From positions 26,903-90,902 of the forward strand of contig JAQCBH010000009.1 of assembly GCA_027621365.1 (NCBI GenBank): 64,000 nucleotides of DNA, given 5' to 3'. Below, piece by piece: positions 16,953 to 26,885 of this stretch (positions within the stretch are counted from its first letter, which is position 1; each line of letters starts with the position of its first letter). Below the pieces are notes generated by a model, which did no database searches, was not told the origin of the DNA, and saw only the letters and a list, made by a program, of their open reading frames with translations. The stretch is from Bacteroidota bacterium (GTDB taxonomy: Bacteria > Bacteroidota > Bacteroidia > NS11-12g > UBA955). The translations under genes and the position numbers were made by a program.

Positions 16953-17756
16953 ATGCCTTTCGAACGCAACCACGAAATAGACTATTTCCTCAAAGGCGAG
17001 GAAATGCAGATGGTCGAAATCGAACTCGACCCCCAAGAGACCGTCATTGCCGAAAGCGGCAGTTTCATGTACATGGACGGCGGCATCGACATGCAAACCA
17101 TCTTCGGTGACGGCAGCAACGCCAATTCCGGATTTTTGGGCAAGTTGATGGGTGCCGGAAAGCGTTTGTTGGTGGGGGAAAGCCTCTTTATGACGGCCTT
17201 TACCAACCAAGGCCACGGCAAGCAAAGGGTCGCTTTTGCCGCTCCCTATGCTGGCAAAATCGTTCCCTTGAACTTGGCTCAATTGGGAGGGAAAATCATC
17301 TGCCAAAAGGATGCCTTTCTCTGCGCTGCCAAAGGCGTTAGCGTAGGCATAGAATTTCAGCGCAGACTCGGCACGGGCTTGTTCGGTGGCGAAGGCTTCA
17401 TCATGGAAAAACTCGAGGGCGACGGCATGGCCTTTGTTCACGCCGGCGGTTACGTTCAGGAGCGCCAATTGGCCCCGGGTGAAACCCTGCGCATCGACAC
17501 GGGTTGTATCGTGGGCTTTACTGGGGGTGTTGACTACGACATTCAATTCGTGAAAGGCGTCAAGAATGCCATATTCGGTGGCGAAGGCCTGTTCTTTGCC
17601 GTGCTCAGAGGTCCTGGAACCGTTTGGTTGCAGAGCTTGCCCGTCAGTCGATTGGCCAGCCGCATTTTGAGCTATGCTCCTCAGACCGGCGGTCGTCGGG
17701 AAGAAGGTGGGCTTCTCGGCGGATTAGGAAATCTCCTGGACGGCGACGGCTACTAA
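16953..17756 (+). CDS. TIGR00266/AIM24 family protein
   Basis: The 267-residue protein matches the AIM24-like family of single-sheet beta proteins. Landmarks are [23 protein letters not shown] near the start, the Gly-rich [44 protein letters not shown], and the ending [19 protein letters not shown]. The role is unknown; a mitochondrial relative is a cristae protein. The gene follows the FAH gene by three bases, so they share a transcript. Its TAA stop overlaps the TAG stop of the DUF5916 gene on the other strand (CTAA, 17753-17756). Confidence 0.9.
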   Translation: MPFERNHEIDYFLKGEEMQMVEIELDPQETVIAESGSFMYMDGGIDMQTIFGDGSNANSGFLGKLMGAGKRLLVGESLFMTAFTNQGHGKQRVAFAAPYAGKIVPLNLAQLGGKIICQKDAFLCAAKGVSVGIEFQRRLGTGLFGGEGFIMEKLEGDGMAFVHAGGYVQERQLAPGETLRIDTGCIVGFTGGVDYDIQFVKGVKNAIFGGEGLFFAVLRGPGTVWLQSLPVSRLASRILSYAPQTGGRREEGGLLGGLGNLLDGDGY

Positions 17757-19978
17757 ATCCAGCGCACGAACTTGATAGCAAAATTGCGATTTCGTGTGTT
17801 GTAAGCCGGGAAGTAGTTCTGTGAATACACCACAAATAGATCGCTCATGGGCCTGTATCGGTACTGAAAGCGCAGGTTGATGTTCATCGATTCTGTCAAG
17901 GTATTGTACTGCAAATAAGCCGTGCTGTACAACAAAGTGGTGAAGCTGTATTCCGTTTTGAATCCAATCAAATCCAACTGCTGACGTCCACTATCCAACA
18001 TGTTCAAATCCACATGGGTCCAACTGATGGAGTTGCTCCATCGCGGCTGAATGCGAAAAGCCAAATCCAGGCTCATTTCTGACTTGGTACCCACATAGTA
18101 TCCTCCTGTTTTCAATTTCAAGACCGCATTCACCGGTTTGCGGGTATTGCTGGAGGCTTCGAGCCAAACGTTGTTCCATTGATAGTCGCCGAAGAAGTAT
18201 CCGCCGTTGGGAAGGGAAACAGGTCGGAAGGGCAAGAAAATGTTGTAGTTCTCGCGCTCGGCGCACAAGGTAACATAGGCCGAATTTTGGAAGTAGGTTC
18301 CCAACCAAACCTGGTTCAAACCCTCTGTCGTCGAGAAAGCAGAATCCAAGTATCCCGAATGATACCAGGTCAAATCGATGCGGTTCACCTTGTTGGATTT
18401 GGGGTAGAACGAACGGGTGATCATGGGTTCAAATCGGGTAAAATCCATGAAATGCACCTGCCCCGTCAAGAAATCGCGGTTCTCCAAACGCGGCACAAAA
18501 CCCAAGGGGGCACGAAAGTCCTTGCCCACATGCTCGTGGTTCCACATCAGGGTCCAGGTCAGGGATCGATAGCGCAAGAACGTGGCATGAGCCCAACTCT
18601 TGGCCCCCACATTCTCGTACAGGGCCTTTTGAACAAAGGCTTTGCCGACGACCGTACTGGGTTGATTGGCATAATTGAATTCCGTACCCAAGATGGACGC
18701 ATAATTCGACAAACTAGGAGTCTCTTTGATGCCTTGGCCACCAGCCATTCGATTGTCAACGGCGATGAATCCCAGCGAAGAGGCTTTCAGCACTTTGCGC
18801 TGTAAAGACAAGACATTGGCTAATTCCGCATTGAGGTCCAAGCCCGCATCTCCGCGAGTACGCACTGACATCAAACCTATCCGCCAGTCGTTTCCAATTT
18901 TACCAGTGACTTTGGCACCGGCATCAATGGGCAAGTATCCCGTAGGGCCAAAGCCAATGCGACGAGAAAAAAAGGGGCGTATTCCTCGAAACCCGAAGGT
19001 GGCAAACAGGTCGGAATTCTCTGTGAAAAATTGGCGTCTTTCCGGAAAAAAGAGGTTGAATCGGGTGAGGTTCAGCTGCTGCACATCGACATCAACTTGG
19101 GCAAAGTCAGGGTTGAAGGTCAGGTCTGCATTCAAGCTCGGAGTCAGGGCCAACTTGGCATCCAATCCTATGCGCGGTGTTCCGCTCCACTGCTTTGATA
19201 CAGACTGATCTTGCTGTGTCAACCAGGAAGTGTAGGGAATGAATACGTTGTTGCGGCTGCGGGCGTGCAAGGGTTGCTCGAAATGCAAGGTATCCACCAG
19301 GGTCATAACCGATACATTCAAGTTGCGGGGCACCCTCACCCAAGTCGACTCCTCGTTGTTTTTCAAATCCAATCGAACCACGTTGAAGGCCCACTTGGTC
19401 GAACCCGCCACAAAGCGAATCGAATGCAAGGGAATGGCGAATTCAGCCACCCAGTAATTTGGGAACTTAGCTGTATCAGGGTGGTACCAACCTTGGTTTT
19501 GCTGAGTTTCAGAATACCATACTTGATCCCAAGCCGTGCTAACGCCAAATGATCCGCCGTTTTCAACCGATCCCTCACGCTGGGAATTGTAGGGGCTCAC
19601 CCCAAAGGAAAACCCATTTTGTCCATCTAAAAAAGTACTCAGAGTCAAGATGACCGCGTCGGTGTTTTTTACCGAAAAATCGCGCTTGAGGTTTTGCACT
19701 ACATACGGTTTTTCAGGATTTCGGGCCACACAGACGAATGCCGCATAAAAATTCTTATCATCGATGGCAAAGGCAAAGCGTGTCTGGCTCTCGGAAGCTG
19801 AAGTATCGTAGGGATAGTGTTGCACGAAGCCCTGATGAAACTGGGAATCACTCCATACGGCCTCAGTTAAAAAACCATCAACCTCCACTCGGCTTTTAGG
19901 TACACGCACTTGGGCCTGGGAAAAATGAGAGACCAGAAATACACTAATCTTTATTAGCCAAACTTTTTTTCTGTGCAT
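17753..19978 (-). CDS. DUF5916 outer-membrane protein with CBM9-like N-terminal domain
   Basis: The 741-residue exported protein begins with a signal peptide ending SQAQ. The carbohydrate-binding-module-9-like segment follows, from [14 protein letters not shown] through [16 protein letters not shown]. The DUF5916 barrel shows [39 protein letters not shown], a hallmark also in [13 protein letters not shown] and FFSRRIG. Family members sit in the Bacteroidota outer membrane with unknown cargo. The gene overlaps the start region with the upstream LysM gene by 35 bases and is likely transcribed with it. Confidence 0.9.
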   Translation of the reverse strand: MHRKKVWLIKISVFLVSHFSQAQVRVPKSRVEVDGFLTEAVWSDSQFHQGFVQHYPYDTSASESQTRFAFAIDDKNFYAAFVCVARNPEKPYVVQNLKRDFSVKNTDAVILTLSTFLDGQNGFSFGVSPYNSQREGSVENGGSFGVSTAWDQVWYSETQQNQGWYHPDTAKFPNYWVAEFAIPLHSIRFVAGSTKWAFNVVRLDLKNNEESTWVRVPRNLNVSVMTLVDTLHFEQPLHARSRNNVFIPYTSWLTQQDQSVSKQWSGTPRIGLDAKLALTPSLNADLTFNPDFAQVDVDVQQLNLTRFNLFFPERRQFFTENSDLFATFGFRGIRPFFSRRIGFGPTGYLPIDAGAKVTGKIGNDWRIGLMSVRTRGDAGLDLNAELANVLSLQRKVLKASSLGFIAVDNRMAGGQGIKETPSLSNYASILGTEFNYANQPSTVVGKAFVQKALYENVGAKSWAHATFLRYRSLTWTLMWNHEHVGKDFRAPLGFVPRLENRDFLTGQVHFMDFTRFEPMITRSFYPKSNKVNRIDLTWYHSGYLDSAFSTTEGLNQVWLGTYFQNSAYVTLCAERENYNIFLPFRPVSLPNGGYFFGDYQWNNVWLEASSNTRKPVNAVLKLKTGGYYVGTKSEMSLDLAFRIQPRWSNSISWTHVDLNMLDSGRQQLDLIGFKTEYSFTTLLYSTAYLQYNTLTESMNINLRFQYRYRPMSDLFVVYSQNYFPAYNTRNRNFAIKFVRWI

Positions 19979-21173
19979 GCGTCATTGCATTGATAGAATT
20001 ATAATAAGACTTGCGAGATGATGGAACATGAAACTTCAATGTTTTACCCGCAATTATATTATTCCCACTTATTCGATTCCAGGCTCGCAACTGATTGGTG
20101 CTGCAATCAAAAACATCGGCCAGTGTATATACATTATCTCCCGATTTAATCCTATAATAAATCCATACATATTCAGGGCCCAACGAGGGCTGTACGGGAC
20201 GGTTTGTTTCTTCTAAAGAATCAGTTTCAATAGCCTTTCCAGGATCATTAATCCAACGCGTAAAACTATCTTTTTGAGTGATAAAACTATCGGCAACTTC
20301 AACTGGTAGAACCAACTTGAAAGGATACCCCGGATAAGGAACAATGTTGGATTTTAATGAAGAATTCAACTCTTGAAAATCACTCCACTCTAGCCCGAAG
20401 AAACTATTCAATTGAGTAAAAGTGATAGGCTGGGTCAAAGAAATTACCACCTTGCCAGTAGCTGGAGAAAATGGTACTGATAACAACTTCGGGCCTATTA
20501 AATCAATAGCTTTTATACCATTTTCTGGTCGATGAAAGGCCACAACAGAAGCATAAAATTGAACAATTATTTGTCGTGCATCAGGCTCCAAAGACTCAAA
20601 AATGGAATCAAAACTCTTCAGACCATTCATAGTATGAAGTAATTTATTGACTGGTATTGAGCCCATTCGAAAGGCCAAAATGGCCAAACGCCAATCTTGA
20701 TAAATGGTATATAACGTTGACAAATATGTCAATGCTGCTTCAGTGCTTAAAGCCGGATCATAACGGTCATCAAAAAGAGCGGTTTCTCTTAGACCATATT
20801 TTTTACCAATGTTAAATGGCAATGGCCAAATACCACAAGCACCTGTAGAATCTCTAAATTTATTATCGTAGCCCGTATTGGCAAGTGGCACAAATAGCAA
20901 CCAAGAAGGTAAGTCCAAAGATTTACATATCGAACCAAAGGCACTATCGTAATATTGGAATCGGCCCAGCAGTATGGAGCTCGAACCTTTATAATTACGA
21001 GCATAATCTTTTACAACTTGCTCGATATCGTCATTATAAAAAAAAGGCAATCCTTCTAACTCTGCTAACTCAACCAGTTTTAGATGGGTTGGTGTTGGAA
21101 TGAAAGACCCTACTTGAGCCTTTGAAGCAGATGCCGCAATTAAGACGAATATTGAAATCCAAATTCTCATCAT
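19944..21173 (-). CDS. Lytic-transglycosylase-like LysM protein lacking catalytic residues
   Basis: The 409-residue exported protein has a signal peptide (to about residue 20), an MltD-like transglycosylase fold (about 60-210) and a C-terminal LysM domain (about 345-390, YRIKSGDNVYTLADVF). The fold is recognisable from LPSWLLFVPLANTGYDN, GACGIWPLPFNIGKKYGLRE and the RYDPALSTEAALTYL segment. The catalytic Glu that follows the PL(I/V) of MltD-type enzymes is Asn99 here, and the AYNxG motif is AFRMG (167-171). It probably binds peptidoglycan without cutting it. The gene is much AT-richer than its neighbours (22 G+C in the 60 bases from 20521). It overlaps gatA by one base (TAATG). Confidence 0.82.
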   Translation of the reverse strand: MMRIWISIFVLIAASASKAQVGSFIPTPTHLKLVELAELEGLPFFYNDDIEQVVKDYARNYKGSSSILLGRFQYYDSAFGSICKSLDLPSWLLFVPLANTGYDNKFRDSTGACGIWPLPFNIGKKYGLRETALFDDRYDPALSTEAALTYLSTLYTIYQDWRLAILAFRMGSIPVNKLLHTMNGLKSFDSIFESLEPDARQIIVQFYASVVAFHRPENGIKAIDLIGPKLLSVPFSPATGKVVISLTQPITFTQLNSFFGLEWSDFQELNSSLKSNIVPYPGYPFKLVLPVEVADSFITQKDSFTRWINDPGKAIETDSLEETNRPVQPSLGPEYVWIYYRIKSGDNVYTLADVFDCSTNQLRAWNRISGNNIIAGKTLKFHVPSSRKSYYNSINAMTHAQKKSLANKD

Positions 21174-22597
21174 TAAAACACCAAGTCCACGAGCAATTTG
21201 CTTAAGTCAAAGAGTGATTGCTCTTCTTCCCGTTTGCCCAACAATTGCATGCCTATGGGCAAGCCTTGCTCGTTCTTGAACAAGGGAATTGAAATGGCTG
21301 GGTTGCCCGCTAGGTTGGCTTGAACGGTGAACAAATCAGCCAAGTACATGGCCACCGGATCTTTCGATTTTTCTCCCAATTCAAAAGCAGGTGTGCTGGT
21401 AGTAGGGATCAATATGGCATCAGCCGAGGCCAAGATTTCGTCGGTTTGCTGGCGAATGACCGCTCGCACCTGTTGTGCCTTGTTGTAATAGGCATCGTAT
21501 TGATCACTGCTCAGCACAAAAGTTCCCAGCATAATTCGACGCTTCACTTCGGCGCCAAAACCTTCGGTGCGAGACAAGGTATAGGTGCTTTCTAGGTCGG
21601 TCGCGTTTGGACTGCGGTAGCCGTACATCATACCCGAATACCGAGACAAATTGCTTGATGCTTCAGCCGTAGTCAATACATAATAGGTGGGCACCATGGC
21701 ATCCAACAAGGGGAAATCGAAGACGCTAACCTCGTGGCCAGCGGCTTCCAATTTTGCCATTAACGCTTTGGTTTGGGCCACCACTTCTGCATCCATTCCC
21801 TCGTGCTCGAGAGCTTGTCGCATGACCGCAAAACGGGCTTTCGACGGGGCCTGAGCCGATCGATAAGTAGGGGCTGGCGCTTGAGACATGCTCGCATCCT
21901 TGCCATCTGGGCCTGCCATGATTTCGGTCAACAACATGTTGTCCTCCAAACTTTGGGTCAGGGGTCCCACTTGATCAAAACTGGAGGCATAAGCCAACAA
22001 TCCCCAACGGGAAATCAACCCATAGGTGGGCTTAGAGCCAAACAATCCTGTAAAGGCAGCGGGTTGACGAATGCTGCCTCCGGTATCGGTACCCAACGAG
22101 GCATGCGCCATACCGGCTTGCACAGCCACGGCACTACCGCCCGAAGAACCACCGGGAACCCGAGTAGGGTCGGCGGCATTTTTGACAGGACCGAAGGCTG
22201 AATTTTCATTCGAAGCGCCCATGGCGAACTCGTCGCAGTTGGTCCGGCCAATTAAGATGGCATCTTCCTGCCACAAACGCTCCACCGAAGTCGCTGTAAA
22301 CAGAGCTTCGTATCCTTCCAAAATGCGGGAAGAGTTGCTGACCTTGTGGCCTTCGTAAGAGAGATTGTCTTTTAAGGCAATCACCGCACCCGCCAAGCGC
22401 CCCGCGGTACCCGCTTGGACCTTGGCATCGACTTCTGATGCACGAGCCCGCGCTTCATCGGCCCATACTTCCACAAAAGCATTCAGGTGACGGTTTGCTT
22501 GTTCCCGTTCCAAGTAGTGTTCCACCAACTGGGCACAGCTAATCAACCCCGCTTCGAGGTCTTGGCGGATATCTTGAATTCGGGTGTAGTGCTTCAC
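21173..22597 (-). CDS. gatA: Asp-tRNA(Asn)/Glu-tRNA(Gln) amidotransferase subunit A
   Basis: The 474-residue amidase-signature protein releases ammonia from glutamine for transamidation of misacylated Glu-tRNA(Gln) or Asp-tRNA(Asn). The Ser-cisSer-Lys triad is visible as Lys76 in IALKDNLSYEGH, the Ser-rich loop PGGSSGGSAVAV and TDTGGSIRQPAAF. Length is typical. It starts with GTG, overlapping the tatA stop by four bases (GTGA). gatB and gatC are not in the window. Confidence 0.96.
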   Translation of the reverse strand: MKHYTRIQDIRQDLEAGLISCAQLVEHYLEREQANRHLNAFVEVWADEARARASEVDAKVQAGTAGRLAGAVIALKDNLSYEGHKVSNSSRILEGYEALFTATSVERLWQEDAILIGRTNCDEFAMGASNENSAFGPVKNAADPTRVPGGSSGGSAVAVQAGMAHASLGTDTGGSIRQPAAFTGLFGSKPTYGLISRWGLLAYASSFDQVGPLTQSLEDNMLLTEIMAGPDGKDASMSQAPAPTYRSAQAPSKARFAVMRQALEHEGMDAEVVAQTKALMAKLEAAGHEVSVFDFPLLDAMVPTYYVLTTAEASSNLSRYSGMMYGYRSPNATDLESTYTLSRTEGFGAEVKRRIMLGTFVLSSDQYDAYYNKAQQVRAVIRQQTDEILASADAILIPTTSTPAFELGEKSKDPVAMYLADLFTVQANLAGNPAISIPLFKNEQGLPIGMQLLGKREEEQSLFDLSKLLVDLVF

Positions 22598-22803
22598 GAT
22601 TTTTTCTCGGAATCTGATTCCTTCATTCCCTTTTCGATCTCACTGCGAACGTTGTCTTTGGCGTCGTTGAACTCACGCACACCACGACCCAATCCACGCA
22701 TCAGTTCGGGAATTTTTTTGCCGCCAAACAGCAGCAACACGATAACAAGGACCCAAATCCATTCGCCACCGCCCATATTGCCTAAAAATAGCATCGTATT
22801 CAT
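22594..22803 (-). CDS. tatA: Sec-independent (twin-arginine) translocase subunit TatA/E
   Basis: The 69-residue protein has one N-terminal transmembrane helix (WIWVLVIVLLLFGG), then the invariant-style hinge FGGKKIPELMRGLGRGVREF, and a charged amphipathic tail ending EKKS. It forms the pore-like part of the Tat system, which exports folded cofactor proteins. ATG at 22803 gives the usual short periplasmic segment; an upstream in-frame start at 22833 would add about ten residues. It follows the Fe-S protein gene by 39 bases and overlaps gatA by four. Confidence 0.94.
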   Translation of the reverse strand: MNTMLFLGNMGGGEWIWVLVIVLLLFGGKKIPELMRGLGRGVREFNDAKDNVRSEIEKGMKESDSEKKS

Positions 22804-22842
22804 ACCGGTAATTTTGTTCAAAGATAGGCACAAAAGCCCGTT

Positions 22843-24222
22843 CTATGCCTGCGTCCAATCGGCCTTGGCCATTTGGTTGAATTGCCAGGGAGCCCCGTTG
22901 TTTTCCAGGTTGCTGAACATGTTGTTCAACTCGGACGGAGCCGCGCTTTCTTCCATCACCTTGTACTGGCGCATTTGCACAATGATGTCAACCGGATTGA
23001 TGTTCACGGGACAAGCTTCTGCACAGGCATTGCAAGTGGTACAAGCCCAAAGTTCTTCAGCTGAAATGCGATCGTGCAAGCTCATTCCGTCTTCAAAACG
23101 CCCCTGCACAGCTTGACCCGCCTTGGCGGCTGCATCTATAGCCGTTCCCACCTCTTCCAAGCGGTCTCGCGTGTCCATCATCACTTTTCTTGGCGATAAT
23201 TTCTTGCCTGTCAAATTGGCGGGACAAACGCTGCTGCAGCGCCCACACTCGGTGCAGGTATAGGCATCCATCAGGTTCTTCCAACTCAAATCTTGAACAT
23301 CTTTGGCCCCAAATCCAGTGGGGGGCTCATAGCCCTCTGGAGGGGTTGCCGATGGGTCCATCATCAACTTGATTTCAGTAGTGACCGAACTCATATTGTC
23401 AAACTCACCCTTGGGTTTCAGTGATGCGTAATAGGTGTTCGGAAATGCCATGATGATGTGCCAGTGTTTGGAGTAAGGCACGTAATTCAAAAAGGCCAAG
23501 ATGCCCAAAAAGTGGAACCACCAAGCCCCGCGCTCCAAGGCAACCAAAGCCTCTTCGCTCATGCCGCTAACCAGTGGTTGCAAGTATTGGCTCACGGGAA
23601 AAGAACCCATGTATCCGCCGGCTTCTACTGGGCCACAATCGGGACATTCCACGTGCATGGCAGCCTCTGCATTCAGATAATGAGCGCTGCCTCGTTCCTG
23701 CAAGGTCTTGTCGCTGGCATTCATGACCAGCAAAGCACTCATCAAAATGATTTCAACACCCAAGATGATCAGTGCGTCTTTCTGAGGCCAACCTTTGAGT
23801 TCAGGCTTGTTCAAGCGGGGAATGGTTCCCGCTAAACGGCGAATCAAGAAGACCACACAGGCGAGTAAAACACCAAAGGCCAACCACTCGAAAAAACCGA
23901 TAGCCAAGTTGTAAATAGGACCTATGAAAGACAAGACTCTATGGGTTCCCGCCAACCCATCTATGAGAATTTCTAAAACTTCAATGTTGATGAGCACAAA
24001 TCCCAGATACACCAAAATGTGCATGATTCCGGCCAGGGGGCGCTTGACCATTTTGCTCTGGCCCATGGCCACCAAGGCCATTTGCTTCCAGCGAGCAGCA
24101 GGGTTGTCACTCAAGTTTACATCACGGCCCAACAAGATGTTGCGACGAATGAATCGAACTCGACCTACAAAAAAATAGGTACCCACCAAAAGGGCCACAG
24201 CAAACAGAATCTGCGCAATCAT
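22843..24222 (-). CDS. Membrane-bound (Fe-S)-binding oxidoreductase subunit
   Basis: The 459-residue protein has five or so N-terminal transmembrane helices (from MIAQILFAVALLVGTYFFV to about residue 250). A cytoplasmic ferredoxin-like domain follows with two 4Fe-4S motifs, CTECGRCSSVCP and CTTCNACAEACP. This resembles the membrane Fe-S subunit of heterodisulfide-reductase/GlpC-like or EtfQO-like electron-transfer complexes. In Bacteroidota a CCG-domain (HdrB-like) partner usually follows directly; here tatA follows instead, so the partner must be elsewhere. It lies 48 bases downstream of amn on the same strand. Confidence 0.88.
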   Translation of the reverse strand: MIAQILFAVALLVGTYFFVGRVRFIRRNILLGRDVNLSDNPAARWKQMALVAMGQSKMVKRPLAGIMHILVYLGFVLINIEVLEILIDGLAGTHRVLSFIGPIYNLAIGFFEWLAFGVLLACVVFLIRRLAGTIPRLNKPELKGWPQKDALIILGVEIILMSALLVMNASDKTLQERGSAHYLNAEAAMHVECPDCGPVEAGGYMGSFPVSQYLQPLVSGMSEEALVALERGAWWFHFLGILAFLNYVPYSKHWHIIMAFPNTYYASLKPKGEFDNMSSVTTEIKLMMDPSATPPEGYEPPTGFGAKDVQDLSWKNLMDAYTCTECGRCSSVCPANLTGKKLSPRKVMMDTRDRLEEVGTAIDAAAKAGQAVQGRFEDGMSLHDRISAEELWACTTCNACAEACPVNINPVDIIVQMRQYKVMEESAAPSELNNMFSNLENNGAPWQFNQMAKADWTQA

Positions 24223-24270
24223 AGAATTTCGAAGTTAAGCGCTGTGGCGCTGTGCGCAAAACTCAGTTGC

Positions 24271-25044
24271 TCACTCAAAGCGCAAGTGTTTCACACTCTC
24301 GCCCGAGTCTTTCAATTCCAACAGAGCATCCACCCCAATGGCAAAATGGCTATCAACAAAAGAGCCCGAAACCTTCTGGTCGCTGGCTGAGGTTTTCACC
24401 CCTTCCGGAACCATGGGGTTGTCACTCACCAAGAGCAAAGCGCCGTGAGGAATCTTGTTGACAAAGCCCACAGTAAAGAGGGTCGCTGTTTCCATATCAA
24501 TGGCCATGGCCCGTGTCTTTCGCAGGTATTCCTTGAATTCCTCGTCGTGTTCCCAGACCCGTCGATTGGTCGTATACACAGTCCCTGTCCAATAATCCAC
24601 CCCGTGTTTCACAATGGTTGACGACACGGCCATTTGCATGCGAAACGAAGGCAAAGCCGGAATCTCGGGCATGATGTATTCACTGCCCGTACCCTCGCCG
24701 CGAATGGCGGCTATGGGCAATACCAGATCACCCAATTTGGCGATTTTTTTCAAGCCCCCGCACTTACCCAAAAACAAAACGGCCTTGGGTTCAATAGCAC
24801 TCAACAAATCCATGCAGGTAGCCGCCATGGCACTACCCATGCCGAAGTTGATGATGCTCAAATCGCCCGATCTAGCCGACTGCATCGGCTTGTCTTTTCC
24901 TTGTACGGGCACCCCAAAGCGCTCAGAAAAGAGGGTCAAATACTGCGAAAAATTCGTCAGCAAAATGTAGGATCCAAATCCTTCCAAGGGTACTCCGGTG
25001 TAGCGAGGCAGCCAGTCTTTTACTATTTCTTCTTTGGTCTTCAT
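24271..25044 (-). CDS. amn: AMP nucleosidase, short Bacteroidota form
   Basis: The 257-residue protein matches the nucleoside-phosphorylase-like domain of AMP nucleosidase, which cleaves AMP to adenine and ribose 5-phosphate. Landmarks are LSIINFGMGSAMAATCMDLL, VLFLGKCGGLKK, GEGTGSEYIMPEIPALPSF, MAIDMETATLFTVGF and LLLVSDNPMVPEGVKT. The enterobacterial protein is nearly twice as long because of an extra N-terminal domain that is missing here, as is usual in Bacteroidota. It heads the minus-strand run toward tatA and gatA. Confidence 0.92.
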   Translation of the reverse strand: MKTKEEIVKDWLPRYTGVPLEGFGSYILLTNFSQYLTLFSERFGVPVQGKDKPMQSARSGDLSIINFGMGSAMAATCMDLLSAIEPKAVLFLGKCGGLKKIAKLGDLVLPIAAIRGEGTGSEYIMPEIPALPSFRMQMAVSSTIVKHGVDYWTGTVYTTNRRVWEHDEEFKEYLRKTRAMAIDMETATLFTVGFVNKIPHGALLLVSDNPMVPEGVKTSASDQKVSGSFVDSHFAIGVDALLELKDSGESVKHLRFE

Positions 25045-25052
25045 AGGCTTTT

Positions 25053-25084
25053 AAAAAAAAGGCCGCCGGCTCTCGCCGGCGGCC
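25053..25084 (-). terminator. Rho-independent terminator of the ompA-like gene
   Basis: On the minus strand a perfect 10-bp GC stem (GGCCGCCGGC / GCCGGCGGCC, plus 25061-25070 and 25075-25084) with a GAGA loop is followed by eight U residues. It lies 25 bases after the stop of the OmpA-family gene. Confidence 0.93.
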
Positions 25085-25108
25085 CCTCTATGCAATAGAC
25101 TTGCTTTT

Positions 25109-26746
25109 TTAGTAAGACAATTTGAAGTCAACACGGCGGTTCAACGCGCGACCTCGTGAACTACCGTTGTCGGCAATAGGCATTTCTTGGCCATGACCAA
25201 CTGCAGTCAATCGGCTCTCAGCTACGCCTTTCAAAACCAAGTATCGTACAACAGATTCAGTGCGCTCCTGGCTCAATGTCTTGTTGGATTCAGGGCTACC
25301 TACATTATCGGTGTGACCTTGAACTTCAACCATAGCTTCAGGGTATTCGTTCAACAAACTGACCAGCTCGTCCAAATTGCTAAAAGAAGATTCCAAGATG
25401 ACCGCTTTTCCAGTCTCAAAGTTGATACCCTTGGCCGCCAAAGCAATCTTTTTGATTACCTCAGGCTTGATCTCGGGGCATCCTTTGTTGGCTACGATAC
25501 CGGCTACATCAGGACACTTGTCTACGTTGTTGTATACACCGTCTCCGTCCGTATCTGGACAGCCTTCTCCAGCTACGTCACCGGCTACATCGGGACACTT
25601 GTCTTTGCGGTCTTCGATGCCGTCACCGTCAGAGTCGGGACAACCATTGAACATGGCTGAACCAGGAACGGTGGGACATTCGTCGCGGTTGTCAGCAATG
25701 CCGTCACCATCGGTATCAGGGCATCCGCCGAATTCAGCTTTACCAGGTACGTCAGGACATGCGTCTTTTGAATCCTGGATGCCGTCACCGTCGCGGTCAG
25801 GGCAACCATTGAATTCAGCTTTACCAGCCACTTCAGGACACTTATCATCGGCGTCAAAGATGCCGTCACCATCGGTGTCAGCATTACAACCGTTGGAATC
25901 CACATAGTTGCGGTAACGCTCTTCGGTGTTCTTACACAAGTCGTACTTGTCGGGTACACCGTCCATGTCTTTGTCTTTGGGTCCCTTGCTGTTTCCACCC
26001 ATCATGGTAGACTCTCCAATAGAGAAGGTCACACCAATACCGTGGTAACCCCAAGCATCGTTCGTGCGGAACAACTTGTGGGTAATGGGGTGCACAGGAT
26101 CGGGATAGGCATCAACCGCACCGTCCCACATATCAGAGAAGGTGTACGTCAATGAATAGCTATAGTGCAAAGCAACTTTGTCAGTCAAGAACAAGTTGAA
26201 ACCAGCGCTACCGGTAGCCTGGGCGTTCATGTCAACAAAAGCAGGCTTTTTGGTCACGTCCCAATACACTTCGTCTTGGGTGTAGGGAGCATAACCCCAA
26301 CGCACTTGGCTGAAGGCATAGAAGCCACCCAAACCACCCTGGATGTAGGGAGCGAATTTGGCGTCTTCGGCCAAAATAGAGCCGTTGTTGAATTTGAAAC
26401 GAGCAGCAACGGTCAAATCCATGGTGTTGGCACGGAAAGACTGATACTGGTATTCGGTACGAAGGTCCCAATCTTCCCACTTTCGGGTGAATCCCACGTC
26501 ACCAAACGAGAAAGCACCCACCAAATCAATGGCAGGGTTCACGTAGTAACCGAAAGAAACGCCACCGCCTTGGTAGTCGGGAGATTTGGCAAACATGAGC
26601 GAAGAGCCCATATCGCCTAGGTATTCACGGAAGCCGCCAGTCAATTCCAGGGTGTGTGTGCCTGGAGCCTGTGCCATCAACGAACCCGCTGATAGACACG
26701 CCATTGCGGCGCTCAGGATACCTTTTCTTAAGTAGTTGTTTTGCAT
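25109..26746 (-). CDS. OmpA-family outer-membrane protein with thrombospondin type-3 repeats
   Basis: The 545-residue protein has a signal peptide (ending SLMAQ) and a beta-barrel of about 250 residues. Six calcium-binding type-3 repeats follow (variants of DTDGDGIxDxxDxCPD), then a C-terminal OmpA peptidoglycan-binding domain (VEVQGHTDNVGSPESNKTLSQERTESV, ending NRRVDFKLSY). It anchors the outer membrane to the cell wall and is probably abundant. A strong promoter and a strong terminator frame it as a single-gene transcript. ATG 26746 starts at the signal peptide; an upstream in-frame start at 26782 overlaps the promoter box. Confidence 0.93.
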   Translation of the reverse strand: MQNNYLRKGILSAAMACLSAGSLMAQAPGTHTLELTGGFREYLGDMGSSLMFAKSPDYQGGGVSFGYYVNPAIDLVGAFSFGDVGFTRKWEDWDLRTEYQYQSFRANTMDLTVAARFKFNNGSILAEDAKFAPYIQGGLGGFYAFSQVRWGYAPYTQDEVYWDVTKKPAFVDMNAQATGSAGFNLFLTDKVALHYSYSLTYTFSDMWDGAVDAYPDPVHPITHKLFRTNDAWGYHGIGVTFSIGESTMMGGNSKGPKDKDMDGVPDKYDLCKNTEERYRNYVDSNGCNADTDGDGIFDADDKCPEVAGKAEFNGCPDRDGDGIQDSKDACPDVPGKAEFGGCPDTDGDGIADNRDECPTVPGSAMFNGCPDSDGDGIEDRKDKCPDVAGDVAGEGCPDTDGDGVYNNVDKCPDVAGIVANKGCPEIKPEVIKKIALAAKGINFETGKAVILESSFSNLDELVSLLNEYPEAMVEVQGHTDNVGSPESNKTLSQERTESVVRYLVLKGVAESRLTAVGHGQEMPIADNGSSRGRALNRRVDFKLSY

Positions 26747-26779
26747 AGATGGTTTCGAACTAGAGTAGGTGTTAAAAAA

Positions 26780-26787
26780 CAAATATA
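26780..26787 (-). promoter_or_regulatory. Promoter -7 box for the ompA-like gene
   Basis: The minus strand reads TATATTTG, a full TAnnTTTG match 33 bases before the ATG at 26746. At 19-base spacing only the GTTT start of a T-run is present, so the -33 box is weak. Confidence 0.55.
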
Positions 26788-26885
26788 AGGAAGTGGGGTA
26801 GAAAAAAAACTTTTTGGCAAAATTTCCACACTGGGCTGACAGCCTCTGTTTGGACTAAAAAACCCTGTAACTATTGGCCTTTCGC

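Noticed and set aside
25490..25920. Regularly spaced, similar DNA segments resembling a CRISPR array
   Set aside because: They are in frame within the OmpA-family gene and encode thrombospondin type-3 calcium repeats; unit lengths follow the protein repeat and there are no unique spacers.
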